Origin: an uncultured Rhodobacterales bacterium
Lineage (GTDB): Bacteria > Pseudomonadota > Alphaproteobacteria > Rhodobacterales > Rhodobacteraceae
Assembly (NCBI GenBank): GCA_903845215.1
Contig: CAIMWI010000036.1
Location: forward strand, 52,978 to 116,977
Direction: 5' to 3'
Length of the DNA: 64,000 nucleotides
Below are positions 31,496 to 40,850 of the stretch, in pieces. Numbering within the stretch: the stretch's first letter is position 1; every line of letters begins with the position of its first letter. Under the pieces are notes generated by a model. It ran no database searches. It had not been told where the DNA came from and saw nothing but the letters and a program-made list of their open reading frames with translations. Both the position numbers and the translations under genes were made by a program.

Positions 31496-32019
31496 CTAGT
31501 TGCCAAATTCTATCCGCGCGATCTGCCAGACCGAATGTGCATAGGTTTCTTCGGTTTGATACTCTGCGTTATCATCAAAAGGATAGATCAACCAAAGCGG
31601 CCCTTTGTCACGAATGGAGATCAACTCTCCATCCTTCAAAAACGCCAACATGGGACCATCATCTTTGGCATCTGTGATGGGGATCGAGTTGGTATAATCA
31701 TCCAAAGCGGTGATTGTGACGGTTGTGCCGGTTGCCCCCACGGCGGCGATAAAGTCTTTCAGCAAAACACCCTGAAACGTGGCCTTAGCCTCGGTCCATG
31801 GGGTTGAAGTGGTAAAGCTATGCTGCGGCAATGATTTCAGTTGGTCTAAGTCCAGCACCAATCCATCCGCCGAATTGGTGGCCGTGATAGCGCCACGCAC
31901 CGTCACAATCGGCGTACCCTGAGCGGGCGCATAAAAGTCAGCTTTTGCCCAAGCCGATGACAAGGTTGGCAAAAAATACAGGTCAAGAGTACCGAGAAAA
32001 TACAGACGAAACGAGACAT
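31496..32019 (-). pseudogene. Exported SUOX/molybdopterin-fold domain protein; signal peptide and mature part are in different frames in this sequence
   Basis: Frame 1 MSRFVCIFSVLLTCIF..., then LPTLSSAWAKADFYAPAQGTPIVTVRG... in the next frame; +1 T in the T6 run restores one ORF. Confidence 0.65.
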
Positions 32020-32140
32020 TTCAAACTTCCTCGCGCGCATTGGAATGCCTCATTGGTAGCATAACTATTTGGTCTGTAGCCCCATTCGGATGGATAGGCT
32101 TGTACTTCTTGGGATAGATTGGGTATCCTTTAGGGTAGGC

Positions 32141-32755
32141 CTAGTAAAGCCCTGCCTCTTTGGCGATCATCGCGGCATGGGTGCGATTCTTGGCCGCGAT
32201 TTTGCGGTACAAGGTCTTGATGTGCAGCTTCACTGTCACTTCTTGCAGTTCAAGTTCGCGGGCGATCTCTTTGTTGGCAAGACCACGGCACAGACGCTTA
32301 AGAACATCCAGTTCGCGGGCAGTCAATTGGGCCCCTGCAACCGTGACGGGGGTTGTGTCGCGTTCAGTCATTAAACTGATCGGGGCATAGACTTCTCCGG
32401 CGGCCATAAAGCGCACTGCGGCCACCAGCGAACGTGTGGACATGGTCTTGGGCAAGAAACCGGCCGCGCCCTCGGACAGGGCCTGTTCGGCGATCGCCCG
32501 TGGTGCGGTGCCCGAGATAATGGCGACCGGCTTTGTGCCCTGTTGCTTTTTCATAGCGGCCAAACCCGCCAATCCGTTCATTCCGGGCATCATGTAGTCC
32601 AACAGCACCAGATCAAACGCCCCCATGCTGCGCACAAGATCAAGGGCGGCGGGAAAATCGCGTGCAACTTCGACGGTCAGCCCGTCCTCCTGCCCCAGGA
32701 AAGCGGCAATGGTGTCACGGACCAATTCCTGATCGTCAGCAAGCAATATACGCAT
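32141..32755 (-). CDS. NarL/LuxR-family response regulator
   Basis: MRILLADDQELVRDTI, LLDYMMPGMNG, LTARELDVLKRLCRGLANKEIARELELQEVTVKLHIKTLYRKI. Confidence 0.93.
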   Translation of the reverse strand: MRILLADDQELVRDTIAAFLGQEDGLTVEVARDFPAALDLVRSMGAFDLVLLDYMMPGMNGLAGLAAMKKQQGTKPVAIISGTAPRAIAEQALSEGAAGFLPKTMSTRSLVAAVRFMAAGEVYAPISLMTERDTTPVTVAGAQLTARELDVLKRLCRGLANKEIARELELQEVTVKLHIKTLYRKIAAKNRTHAAMIAKEAGLY

Positions 32756-33348
32756 TCTTTCCTCAATCTGATAACCACTTAGAAACAGTATCGGCGCCCT
32801 TCAAAGAACCAACATGGCCCGAAGTTCCCAATAGGCAATGGGAATACTCCCCAAGAATAGGCCTGTCACCGACAAACAGTGAACCTTGCAACTTTCGCAT
32901 AAACTTCGCCCGATTGGGTGGGCCGCGCCTAGGTTTTGCTGTCCTAAACAGCCCATTGTCGCGATGATCACCCCGGTAAAGATGGGGCGCAGTGTCGATG
33001 CATGGATCGCCTAGGCCTTGGCTAGGTAAAATGTTCGACAAACACTTTGTCATCGCGTTTCGCAGCACCCTAGAAAATCCGCACAACGCACAAATGGACA
33101 AGGCGCGCCGGTCGTTGGTTTTCGCAGTCGTTCAAACTTCAGCCTTCGCCATAAGTCGTGATCCTGTTTGAGTTTCCAAAGGTCAAACCCAACGCCGAGA
33201 ACTACCCTAATGGGTACTCCCTAAAGAGTCTAGCTTGGGATTGCGGCAGTTCACACGGAAAAAATGACATCACTGGCGGTTGCCCCTTGGGATCGCGCCC
33301 TGAAGACTATAACCTGTGTCAAAACAACGGCCGTCGGAGAATGTTGGC

Positions 33349-34569
33349 ATGCACCACCCCAGGGTCAGCCTTTACGCCGCGATGTTGGCCGCAACCGGCA
33401 TTCCGCTTTACATACACCTACCGCAGTTTGCCTCGGTCAATCTTGGGATGGGGTTGGGCACGATCGGCTTGATTTTGTTGGTGATCCGCCTGATAGATTT
33501 GGTACAAGATCCGGTGATCGGCTGGGCGATTGACCGTTGGCCCAAGGCGCAAGCAGCCTTTGCAATGACGGCGGCGGCGGGTTTGGCGGTGGGGTATCCT
33601 GTGCTGTTTTCCCTTAAGCCGGGGCCCTTTTTGACCGCGCAAATCATGGTGGTTTTGGCGCTGTTGTTTGCGGCCTATAGTTTGGGGTCGATCTTGCTTT
33701 ATGGCCGCAGCGCTACGTTGGCGTTACGGGCAGAACCCGACGCGCTGATGACGCTGGCGGCGTACCGCGAGGGGGGAATGTTGGCGGGCGTTCTTTTGGC
33801 TGCAAGTGCGCCTGCGGTTCTGGTCGGATTGGGGGCCAGCGCACAGGGCTATCCGGCCTTTGGCATCGCGCTGGGGCTTTTGGCTGTGATCACCGGTTTT
33901 GTCACGCGCCCTCTTTGGCGGCGGCCCGCGATCTTGGGCGGGGCTTTGTCGTTGGCGGGCTTGGGCCAAGCCGGTGCCTTGCGTCTTTTGGGGCTTGCCT
34001 TGGTGAACAGTTTACCCGTGGCCCTGACCTCGACCCTGTTTTTGTTTTTTGTGGAAGATCGCTTGCAACTGCCCGGCAAGGCAGGGCTTTTGCTGACGCT
34101 TTTCTTTCTGTGTGCCGGGGCAAGCGTTCCGCTGTGGCTGGGCATAAGAAAACGGATTGGGGCCAAGATGACCCTTTTGATCGCCATGCCGCTTGCAATC
34201 GCCTGCTTTGCCGGATCAGCCTTTTTGGCACCGGGTGACTTTGTGGCGTTTGCTGTCATCTGTGCTGCATCGGGTGCGGCCCTTGGGGCAGACACGGTTT
34301 TGCTGCCAGCCATGTTTTCAGTGGTGCTGACACGCGCGGGGCTTCAGGCCTCTTTGGCCTTTGGCATCTGGGCTTTTGCGGGAAAACTGGGGCTCGCGCT
34401 GGCGGCCTTTGCCGTGATGCCGATCCTGCAGTGGAACGGCTTTGTTCCCGGACAGATCAACAGCGCCTCTGCCTTGACAACACTGACCTTGGCCTATGCT
34501 GTCGTGCCATGCTTTTTGAAACTGGGCGCGCTGGCGATGGTGCTGCGGCTGAAAGATGGCGATGGCTAA
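33349..34569 (+). CDS. MFS transporter (GPH sugar:cation symporter-like)
   Basis: 12-TM-like hydrophobic profile; LIDLVQDPVIGWAIDRWPKAQ. Confidence 0.82.
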   Translation: MHHPRVSLYAAMLAATGIPLYIHLPQFASVNLGMGLGTIGLILLVIRLIDLVQDPVIGWAIDRWPKAQAAFAMTAAAGLAVGYPVLFSLKPGPFLTAQIMVVLALLFAAYSLGSILLYGRSATLALRAEPDALMTLAAYREGGMLAGVLLAASAPAVLVGLGASAQGYPAFGIALGLLAVITGFVTRPLWRRPAILGGALSLAGLGQAGALRLLGLALVNSLPVALTSTLFLFFVEDRLQLPGKAGLLLTLFFLCAGASVPLWLGIRKRIGAKMTLLIAMPLAIACFAGSAFLAPGDFVAFAVICAASGAALGADTVLLPAMFSVVLTRAGLQASLAFGIWAFAGKLGLALAAFAVMPILQWNGFVPGQINSASALTTLTLAYAVVPCFLKLGALAMVLRLKDGDG

Positions 34570-34586
34570 GGGGGACGCCCCCCTTA
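34567..34586. terminator. Hairpin spanning both stop codons of convergent MFS and VOC genes
   Basis: TAAGGGGG-ACGC-CCCCCTTA perfect 8-bp stem; no T-run. Confidence 0.5.
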
Positions 34587-35000
34587 CCAGTCAATCTCGC
34601 GGTCACCACCGACAAATTGGGCGCTTTTTTCAGTATACTGGAATAATTCCACCAAACTGCCCGAAGGATCTTTCAGCCAAGCCTGCCAAGTGTCGTCGCA
34701 GCCATATTTCGGTGCAGTCACCTCTATGCCCTTGGCGCGAAGTTCGGCGACACAGGCCACCAGATCCTCGACCTCAAGGCACAGGTGGTTGACTTGACCG
34801 GATCGGGCAATCGGCGCCTCGTCGTGCAAGAACACCTCTATAAAGGTACGCGCGCCGCACGAAAGGTATAGCCCGACCCAAGCGCCGTTCTTCAAAAAGT
34901 TAAAGCACTTCGTCAGACCCAAGCCACCAACATAGAAGTTTTCTGCCTGTGCCAGATCATGGCTAAACACGCATGCATGCGCCAATTGCTTGGTGATCAT
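34584..35000 (-). CDS. VOC-family (glyoxalase-like) protein
   Basis: AHACVFSHDLAQAENFYVGGLGLTK, VNHLCLEVEDL, LKDPSGSLVELFQY. Confidence 0.85.
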   Translation of the reverse strand: MITKQLAHACVFSHDLAQAENFYVGGLGLTKCFNFLKNGAWVGLYLSCGARTFIEVFLHDEAPIARSGQVNHLCLEVEDLVACVAELRAKGIEVTAPKYGCDDTWQAWLKDPSGSLVELFQYTEKSAQFVGGDREIDW

Positions 35001-35120
35001 CTTATCCCCCTACCAAACCCGTGGTTCACCCTAACGCCAACACAGCCATCTTGCCACAAAAAGTGGCGTGCAATCCTGCTGGCCGGGGCTGGATATAAGG
35101 GCTTAGACCGCCTGCGCCCT

Positions 35121-36125
35121 TTAGGGGATCAGGCCCACGGCTTTCAGCACCGATTGCGGGGCTGGGCTGCGCCAGATACGCTGAAAGCTTTCCACCACAT
35201 TCTCTCGGGTGACTGAGATGCCGGGCAAAGCGATCCAGGCCGGGGTCAGGCGGTTGAGAAGGGTCAAGATCGTGGTTTGGGCGGCTGCAACCCCTTGCAG
35301 GTAAGGCTGTTGGGCCGCGATCACGGCAAAGGGGGCACCTTGGGCAAGGCCGATGGCGACCTGTTCGCCAAGATCGACAGTCGCCATCGCGATGGGTTTT
35401 TTGGAGCGCATCAAGACCTCGGCCGCGTGCAGGGCGGGCGTGTCCCATACCACAAACAGGCCCGCAAGGTCCGGATGCACCGCCAACAAAGCCTCGGTTT
35501 TGGGAGCGGCTTCTTCGATGCGGGCAAAGGCTTCGTGGCAGATCGTCACATCGGGGCGGCGGGTTTGCATCCATTGGGAAAAGGCAATTTCACGCTCGTT
35601 GGTGGCGAAGAAATCCGCAGCATAGCCCAGCAGCCCCACTTGGCACCCTTGCGGCAGATGCGGCGACAGGCCTTCGGCGGCAATCAGGCCAAGGCCGAAA
35701 TTGTCGGCCGAAACCAAAGTGCCATAGTGGTTACCCGGCAGCAATCCGGTGGGCGCATTGTCCAAAAGGATCAGCTTGATACCGGCTTCAGCCAAACGCG
35801 CATGGGCCATTGCCACCTCTTGGTTGGCAACTGGCAAAGAGATCACCGCATCTGGCTTTTGCGCCAAAAGATCGTCCAGCGCCTTGACCTGCTCGGACGG
35901 TGAAAAGCCGCAATCAATCACACGGGTGACAGCCGTGGCACAATCGCCCAATACCCCTACAATCCCTGACAGTTGCTGGCGCGCCCAATCACTTTCCAGC
36001 GTGTGCAACACCACGGCCACGCGAAACGCCCGCGCTTTGGCCGCAGCCCTGTCTTCGGGCAGCAAGGTCACGCGTTCAGGCGGGGCGGCACGTTCGCCAT
36101 GAGGGCCAAGGCCAGAGATCGTCAT
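35121..36125 (-). CDS. Periplasmic-binding-protein-like sugar-binding protein lacking a signal peptide
   Basis: Shares YGTLVSADNFG, AADFFAT, VVWDTPA, TVDLGEQVAI, AAQQPYLQG with the SBP at 38503-39615; hydrophilic N-terminus. Confidence 0.78.
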   Translation of the reverse strand: MTISGLGPHGERAAPPERVTLLPEDRAAAKARAFRVAVVLHTLESDWARQQLSGIVGVLGDCATAVTRVIDCGFSPSEQVKALDDLLAQKPDAVISLPVANQEVAMAHARLAEAGIKLILLDNAPTGLLPGNHYGTLVSADNFGLGLIAAEGLSPHLPQGCQVGLLGYAADFFATNEREIAFSQWMQTRRPDVTICHEAFARIEEAAPKTEALLAVHPDLAGLFVVWDTPALHAAEVLMRSKKPIAMATVDLGEQVAIGLAQGAPFAVIAAQQPYLQGVAAAQTTILTLLNRLTPAWIALPGISVTRENVVESFQRIWRSPAPQSVLKAVGLIP

Positions 36126-37477
36126 ATCGCACCTCGCGACGGGGGCGGAGAGAGAGCGGGCGGTGGCGGGGCCATATCCAACGCCTCACGAAAGGACGCA
36201 AAGGCAGGGTGTTTGAGCGGGCTGCCCTGCATAATCCAATCCTTCAGAAATTCAGGCGCAAAAAGCAATTCCGCCCCCACCCGCGCCGCGCCGACCAAAC
36301 CAGCCGACGATCCCATTTGGCTGCGGATGATCCGCAGATCACGGGTAACCAAGGGATGGCTTGCCCCGTAAACCGCCTCGCGCACCGCGGCGAGGATGAT
36401 GTCGTTGGTCTGCATGATTGCGCCTGACAGCACGATCACCTCGGGGTTCAGCGTGTTGGTCAGGGTCGCCACCACTTGGCCAATCAAGCGGCCCGATGTG
36501 GTCAGAATTTCCATACAGGCTGCATCTCCCATCTGCGCCGCTTGCGCCACGTCGATTGCGCTAATCTCTCCGCCCCGCCGCAGCTGATCGGCCAAAAAGG
36601 CGCTGCGGCCTGTTTCCGCCGCCAAGCGCCCCTCGCGCAGGATCATGTCCGACCCCGCCATCGCATCCAGCGTGCCAGAGCGGTCACCCTGATGCACTGG
36701 CAAGGCACCAATTAATCCCGTCGCCCCCTGCGCCCCGCGAAATAGCCGCCCCTCCGACACGATCCCCGCGCCAATCCGACGCCCGACCTTGATGAACAGC
36801 ATGGACCCAAGGCCCTGCCCTGCGCCGCCATGCAATTCGCCCATCGTCATCGTATCGACCGAAGAGCGCATCCAAACCGGGGCGCCAAAGGTGCGGGTCA
36901 GCATTTCGACCAGCGTAAATCCCTCCCATGCGGGCAAAACGGCTGGCGTGCGCGATAGAAAATCACCGACTGCCCCCGGCACAGTGCCCGGAACCGATAA
37001 GGATATGCCCCACAGGCCCGCCGGCGATGCCTGCCTGTCCAATGACCAGCGCAACAAGGTGATCAGACGTTCTGCCAGGGCCTGTGGCGGGGCTGTCAGT
37101 TCAAAAGCTTCGTGGTGTTCGGTCAAAAGCTTGCCCGATAGGTCCGCAACGCCCACGCCCAGCGCTGTCTGATCCAGCGTGGCCACCAGCACCCGCCCCT
37201 GCTTGGCCGCAAGCCGCACCAAGCGCGGCGCGCGGCCACCCGTGGCCGTGCCCAATTCGCTTTCATCAATCAGGCCCAGATCGGCCAGCATGGTCAGCCT
37301 GTCAGACACCACGGCACGGCCCAAATCGCTTTTACGCTCTAACTCATGGCGGGTTGTTGGGTCATCGGCGCGAATCAGGTTCAGCAGATCAACCAGCGAC
37401 GGCGCAGCCGTTTCCGCCACGCGGGGCCGCCCTTTGCCCCGTGCCAATCCGGAAATCTCGGTCAGGTCTTGCGCCAT
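36122..37477 (-). CDS. ROK-family transcriptional regulator
   Basis: N-terminal wHTH; GELHGGAGQGLGSMLFIKVGRRIGAGIVSEGRLFRGAQGATG; overlaps SBP-like gene by 4 bp. Confidence 0.9.
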   Translation of the reverse strand: MAQDLTEISGLARGKGRPRVAETAAPSLVDLLNLIRADDPTTRHELERKSDLGRAVVSDRLTMLADLGLIDESELGTATGGRAPRLVRLAAKQGRVLVATLDQTALGVGVADLSGKLLTEHHEAFELTAPPQALAERLITLLRWSLDRQASPAGLWGISLSVPGTVPGAVGDFLSRTPAVLPAWEGFTLVEMLTRTFGAPVWMRSSVDTMTMGELHGGAGQGLGSMLFIKVGRRIGAGIVSEGRLFRGAQGATGLIGALPVHQGDRSGTLDAMAGSDMILREGRLAAETGRSAFLADQLRRGGEISAIDVAQAAQMGDAACMEILTTSGRLIGQVVATLTNTLNPEVIVLSGAIMQTNDIILAAVREAVYGASHPLVTRDLRIIRSQMGSSAGLVGAARVGAELLFAPEFLKDWIMQGSPLKHPAFASFREALDMAPPPPALSPPPSRGAI

Positions 37478-37529
37478 GTCTCCTCCGTTTTTCCTTGATA
37501 AATCGGGATGTTCGCCTGATCAAGCCGAT

Positions 37530-37554
37530 ACTTTTGTTTTTATTCTGCAAAAGT
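37530..37554. promoter_or_regulatory. Candidate ROK operator in divergent promoter region
   Basis: ACTTTTG-N11-CAAAAGT perfect inverted repeat. Confidence 0.5.
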
Positions 37555-37650
37555 AATGCTCGTTATTATGAAAATATATTGACCTAACGCGAAAAACGGC
37601 ATTACAAAGCCCACATCGGCTGGAGGGCCGGTGCAAAGGAGGAGGGGAAC

Positions 37651-38463
37651 ATGACAGCTTGGAAGCTGGCCTATCACGCCAATTGCTGGGGTGCGCTTGG
37701 CGGGGATGCGGTGGGGGTGACCTCGATCACGCAGCTGGCCTACCGCACCTTTGGCCAAATGGACCGTGCCTTTGCCGAGATCGCAGCGGCAGGATATGAA
37801 GGGGTCGAGGTGTTTGACGGCAACCTTCTTGACCATTCCGCTGCCGCTTTTCGCAGCCTGCTGGCCAAATCGGGGCTAGAACTCGTTGCGGCCTATGCCG
37901 GCGGCAATTTCATCTTTGACGACATCCTGCCCGAAGAACTGGCCCGCGTGACCCGTGCTACCGACCGCGCGGCCGAACTGGGCGCGACGCATCTGGTGGT
38001 GGGCGGCGGGGCCAAGCGCTTTGATGGCATCCGCGAAAGTGATTACCACAAGCTGGCTGCCGCTTTGGACCGTGTGAAAGACATAGGTGACGCGCGCGGC
38101 CTGCGGGCGCATTACCACCCGCATCTGTCAACCATCGTCGAAGGGCCGAAGTCCGTTGCCAAGATCTTCGATCTGACTGCCATCGATTTTTGTCCCGACA
38201 CCGCCCATCTTGCGGCGGCAGGGGGCGATCCGGCGCAGCTGATCCGCGACCATGCGGCGCGGATATCTTATGTCCATTTGAAGGGCTTCCAGCGCGATCC
38301 CTTCGCCTTCACCCCGCTGGATCGCGGCGATATACCGACCGGCCCGATCCTGCAGGCCCTGCGTGACACCGGCTATCAAGGCTGGATTTGCGCAGAACTT
38401 GATGCCTGGCCCGACCCCGCCGAAGGGGCACGGATCAGCATGCAAACCTTGAAAAGCCACTGA
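37651..38463 (+). CDS. Sugar phosphate isomerase/epimerase (xylose isomerase-like TIM barrel)
   Basis: AGYEGVEVFDGNL, RAHYHPHLSTIVEG, IDFCPDTAHLAAAGGDP, YVHLKGFQ. Confidence 0.87.
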   Translation: MTAWKLAYHANCWGALGGDAVGVTSITQLAYRTFGQMDRAFAEIAAAGYEGVEVFDGNLLDHSAAAFRSLLAKSGLELVAAYAGGNFIFDDILPEELARVTRATDRAAELGATHLVVGGGAKRFDGIRESDYHKLAAALDRVKDIGDARGLRAHYHPHLSTIVEGPKSVAKIFDLTAIDFCPDTAHLAAAGGDPAQLIRDHAARISYVHLKGFQRDPFAFTPLDRGDIPTGPILQALRDTGYQGWICAELDAWPDPAEGARISMQTLKSH

Positions 38464-38502
38464 AAACCGGGGTGTGACACCCCCTCTTCTGGGAGGAAGA
38501 CT

Positions 38503-39615
38503 ATGATTACTAGACGCAGCCTAATGGGCGGCGCGGCTCTGCTTGCGCTGATGACCGTTGCAGCCCATGCCACGCCGGACGAGGCCTTGGCCAAGCTGGT
38601 GGACAGCGTGCTGTCCAAAGGCCCGAACGGCGAGGACCCCGCGCCCGCCTCGGCTGTCAGCCTGACCGATGACGAATTGGCACAGATCAAGGCGATGAAG
38701 GCCACCGCCGCCATCGTCATGCACATCGGTGGTAATGACTGGAGCAATGCGCAAATCAACGGCTTGCAGACCCAGTTCGCCGCCATGGGCATCGAAGTGA
38801 TCGCTGTGACCGATGCGGGATTTAAGCCTGAAAAGCAGGTCTCGGACATCGAAACGATCATGGCGCAAAAGCCCTCGATCATCGTGTCGATCCCGACGGA
38901 TCCTTCTGCAACCGCCTCGGCCTATAAGGCCGCTGCCGATGCGGGCGTTAAGATCGTGTTCATGGACAACGTGGCCGCAGGTATGACGGCGGGCAAAGAC
39001 TATGTCTCGGTCGTCTCGGCTGACAACTACGGCAACGGCGTCGCCTCGGCCCATCTGATGGCCAAGGCGCTGAATGGTGCTGGCAATATCGGCTTGGTCT
39101 TCCACGCCGCCGATTTCTTTGTGACGCGCCAGCGCTACGAGGCATTCAAGGCGACGATCACCTCTGACTATCCCGACATCAAGATCGTGGACGAGCAGGG
39201 CATCGGCGGGCCCGACTTTTCGGGCGATGCAGAAAAGGCGGCAGGGGCAATGTTGACCTCTCACCCCGAAATTCAGGGGATCTGGGCGGTGTGGGACATG
39301 CCGGCCGAGGGCGTGATTTCGGCGGCCCGCAATGCTGGTCGCGATGATCTGATCATCACGACCTGTGATCTGGGCGAAAACGTCGCAATCTCTATGGCGC
39401 AGAACGGCTTTGTCAAAGGTCTGGGCGCGCAGCGTCCCTATGACGCCGGGATCGTGGAAGCCATGCTTGCAGGCTATGGCCTTTTGGGCAAACCCGCCCC
39501 GGCCTTTGTCGCCCTGCCCGCCCTGCCGGTGTCGCATGACACCCTGCTGGAGGCTTGGACGCAGGTCTATTCGACAGAAGCCACCGACAACATCAAGAAC
39601 TCGATGGTGAACTGA
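38503..39615 (+). CDS. Sugar ABC transporter substrate-binding protein
   Basis: Signal peptide MITRRSLMGGAALLALMTVAAHA; peripla_BP_4-like. Confidence 0.9.
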   Translation: MITRRSLMGGAALLALMTVAAHATPDEALAKLVDSVLSKGPNGEDPAPASAVSLTDDELAQIKAMKATAAIVMHIGGNDWSNAQINGLQTQFAAMGIEVIAVTDAGFKPEKQVSDIETIMAQKPSIIVSIPTDPSATASAYKAAADAGVKIVFMDNVAAGMTAGKDYVSVVSADNYGNGVASAHLMAKALNGAGNIGLVFHAADFFVTRQRYEAFKATITSDYPDIKIVDEQGIGGPDFSGDAEKAAGAMLTSHPEIQGIWAVWDMPAEGVISAARNAGRDDLIITTCDLGENVAISMAQNGFVKGLGAQRPYDAGIVEAMLAGYGLLGKPAPAFVALPALPVSHDTLLEAWTQVYSTEATDNIKNSMVN

Positions 39616-39675
39616 CGCTGCTGCGCGGGCGGATGCTCCCCCGTCCGCGCACCTTTTGGCCCCATTTTCAGGAGA

Positions 39676-40850
39676 ATGATGATGACCCAAGTGATGAACG
39701 TCGCCATGATCGGCGGCGGGTTCATGGGCAAGGCCCATGCCATGGCCTATGCCGCCATGCCCATGTTCTTCTGGCCCGCCCCCGCCATCCCGCACCGCAA
39801 AGTTGTGGTCGATGTGACCGACAGCGCCGCCGAAACCGCCCGCCAACGCTTTGGCTTTGATGAATCGTCATCAGACTGGCGCGCCGTGATTGCCCGCCCC
39901 GATATCGACGTGGTCGATATCTGCACCCCCAACAATGTGCACGCCGAGATTGCGATTGCTGCCGCCCAAGCTGGCAAACACATCATCTGCGAAAAGCCCC
40001 TTGCCCGCACTGTGGAGGAGGCCCGCGCCATGACACAGGCCGTGGCCGACGCCGGTGTGATCCACATGGTGGCCTTTAACTACCGCCGCACGCCCGCTGT
40101 GGCTTTGGCCAGGAAATACATCGACGAAGGCCGTATTGGCCGCATTTTGAACTTTCGCGGCACCTATCTGCAAGATTGGTCCGCCGATGAAAACGGCCCG
40201 CTGTCTTGGCGCTTTCAAAAGAAAATCGCAGGGTCTGGCACGTGGGGGATATTGGCACCCATGTGGTCGATCTGGCGCATTATCTGGTAGGCCCCATCGC
40301 TGCGGTGAATGCTATGACGCGCACCTATGTGAAAACCCGCCCCCTGCAACAAGGCGGGGTCGATAAGTTGGGCGCTTCTGACAAATCTGCCGGCGGTGAG
40401 CGGGCCGAGGTGGATGTGGATGACGAAGTTGTCTCGATGCTGAAATTTGAAAGCGGCGCGATAGGCTCGCTAGAGGCGACACGCAACGCTTGGGGGCGCA
40501 ACAACTTTATCACGCTGGAAATTCACGGCACCAAAGGGTCCATCGCGTTCAACTACGAGCGGCGAGATGAATTGCAGGTGATGTTCGCAGACGACCCCGC
40601 AGACGCGCGCGGCTTTCGCACCGTGTATACAGGGCCCGCGCATCCTTATGGCGCGGGGCTTTGGCCGATCCCGGGGCTGGGGATTGGGTATTCCGAAACC
40701 AAGATCGTCGAGTGCCACGATTTTTTTGCAGCCATCGCTTCAGGCAAACAGCCCAGCCCGAATTTCAACGATGGGCTGGCCTGCGAACTGGTCGCCGACG
40801 CCCTGCTGCGGTCGGGCGAAACCGGGTTGTGGGAGGCTGTCGGCCAATGA
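39676..40850 (+). pseudogene. Gfo/Idh/MocA-family oxidoreductase, interrupted by an apparent 1-nt deletion at 40244-40248
   Basis: N-terminal ORF ends ...AGSGTWGILAPMW; overlapping frame continues GDIGTHVVDLAHYLVGPIAAVN; one extra G restores GTWGDIGTHVVDLAHY. Confidence 0.88.

Noticed and set aside
33031-33171. Possible 46-aa ORF (MFDKHFVIAFRSTLENPHNAQMDKARRSLVF...) between luxR and MFS
   Set aside because: Only a weak ribosome-binding site and no recognised family; cannot be separated from chance in a 600-bp gap.
38521-39846. 441-aa minus-strand ORF over the SBP gene
   Set aside because: His/Gly-rich shadow ORF; the SBP on the plus strand has a signal peptide and a clear fold.
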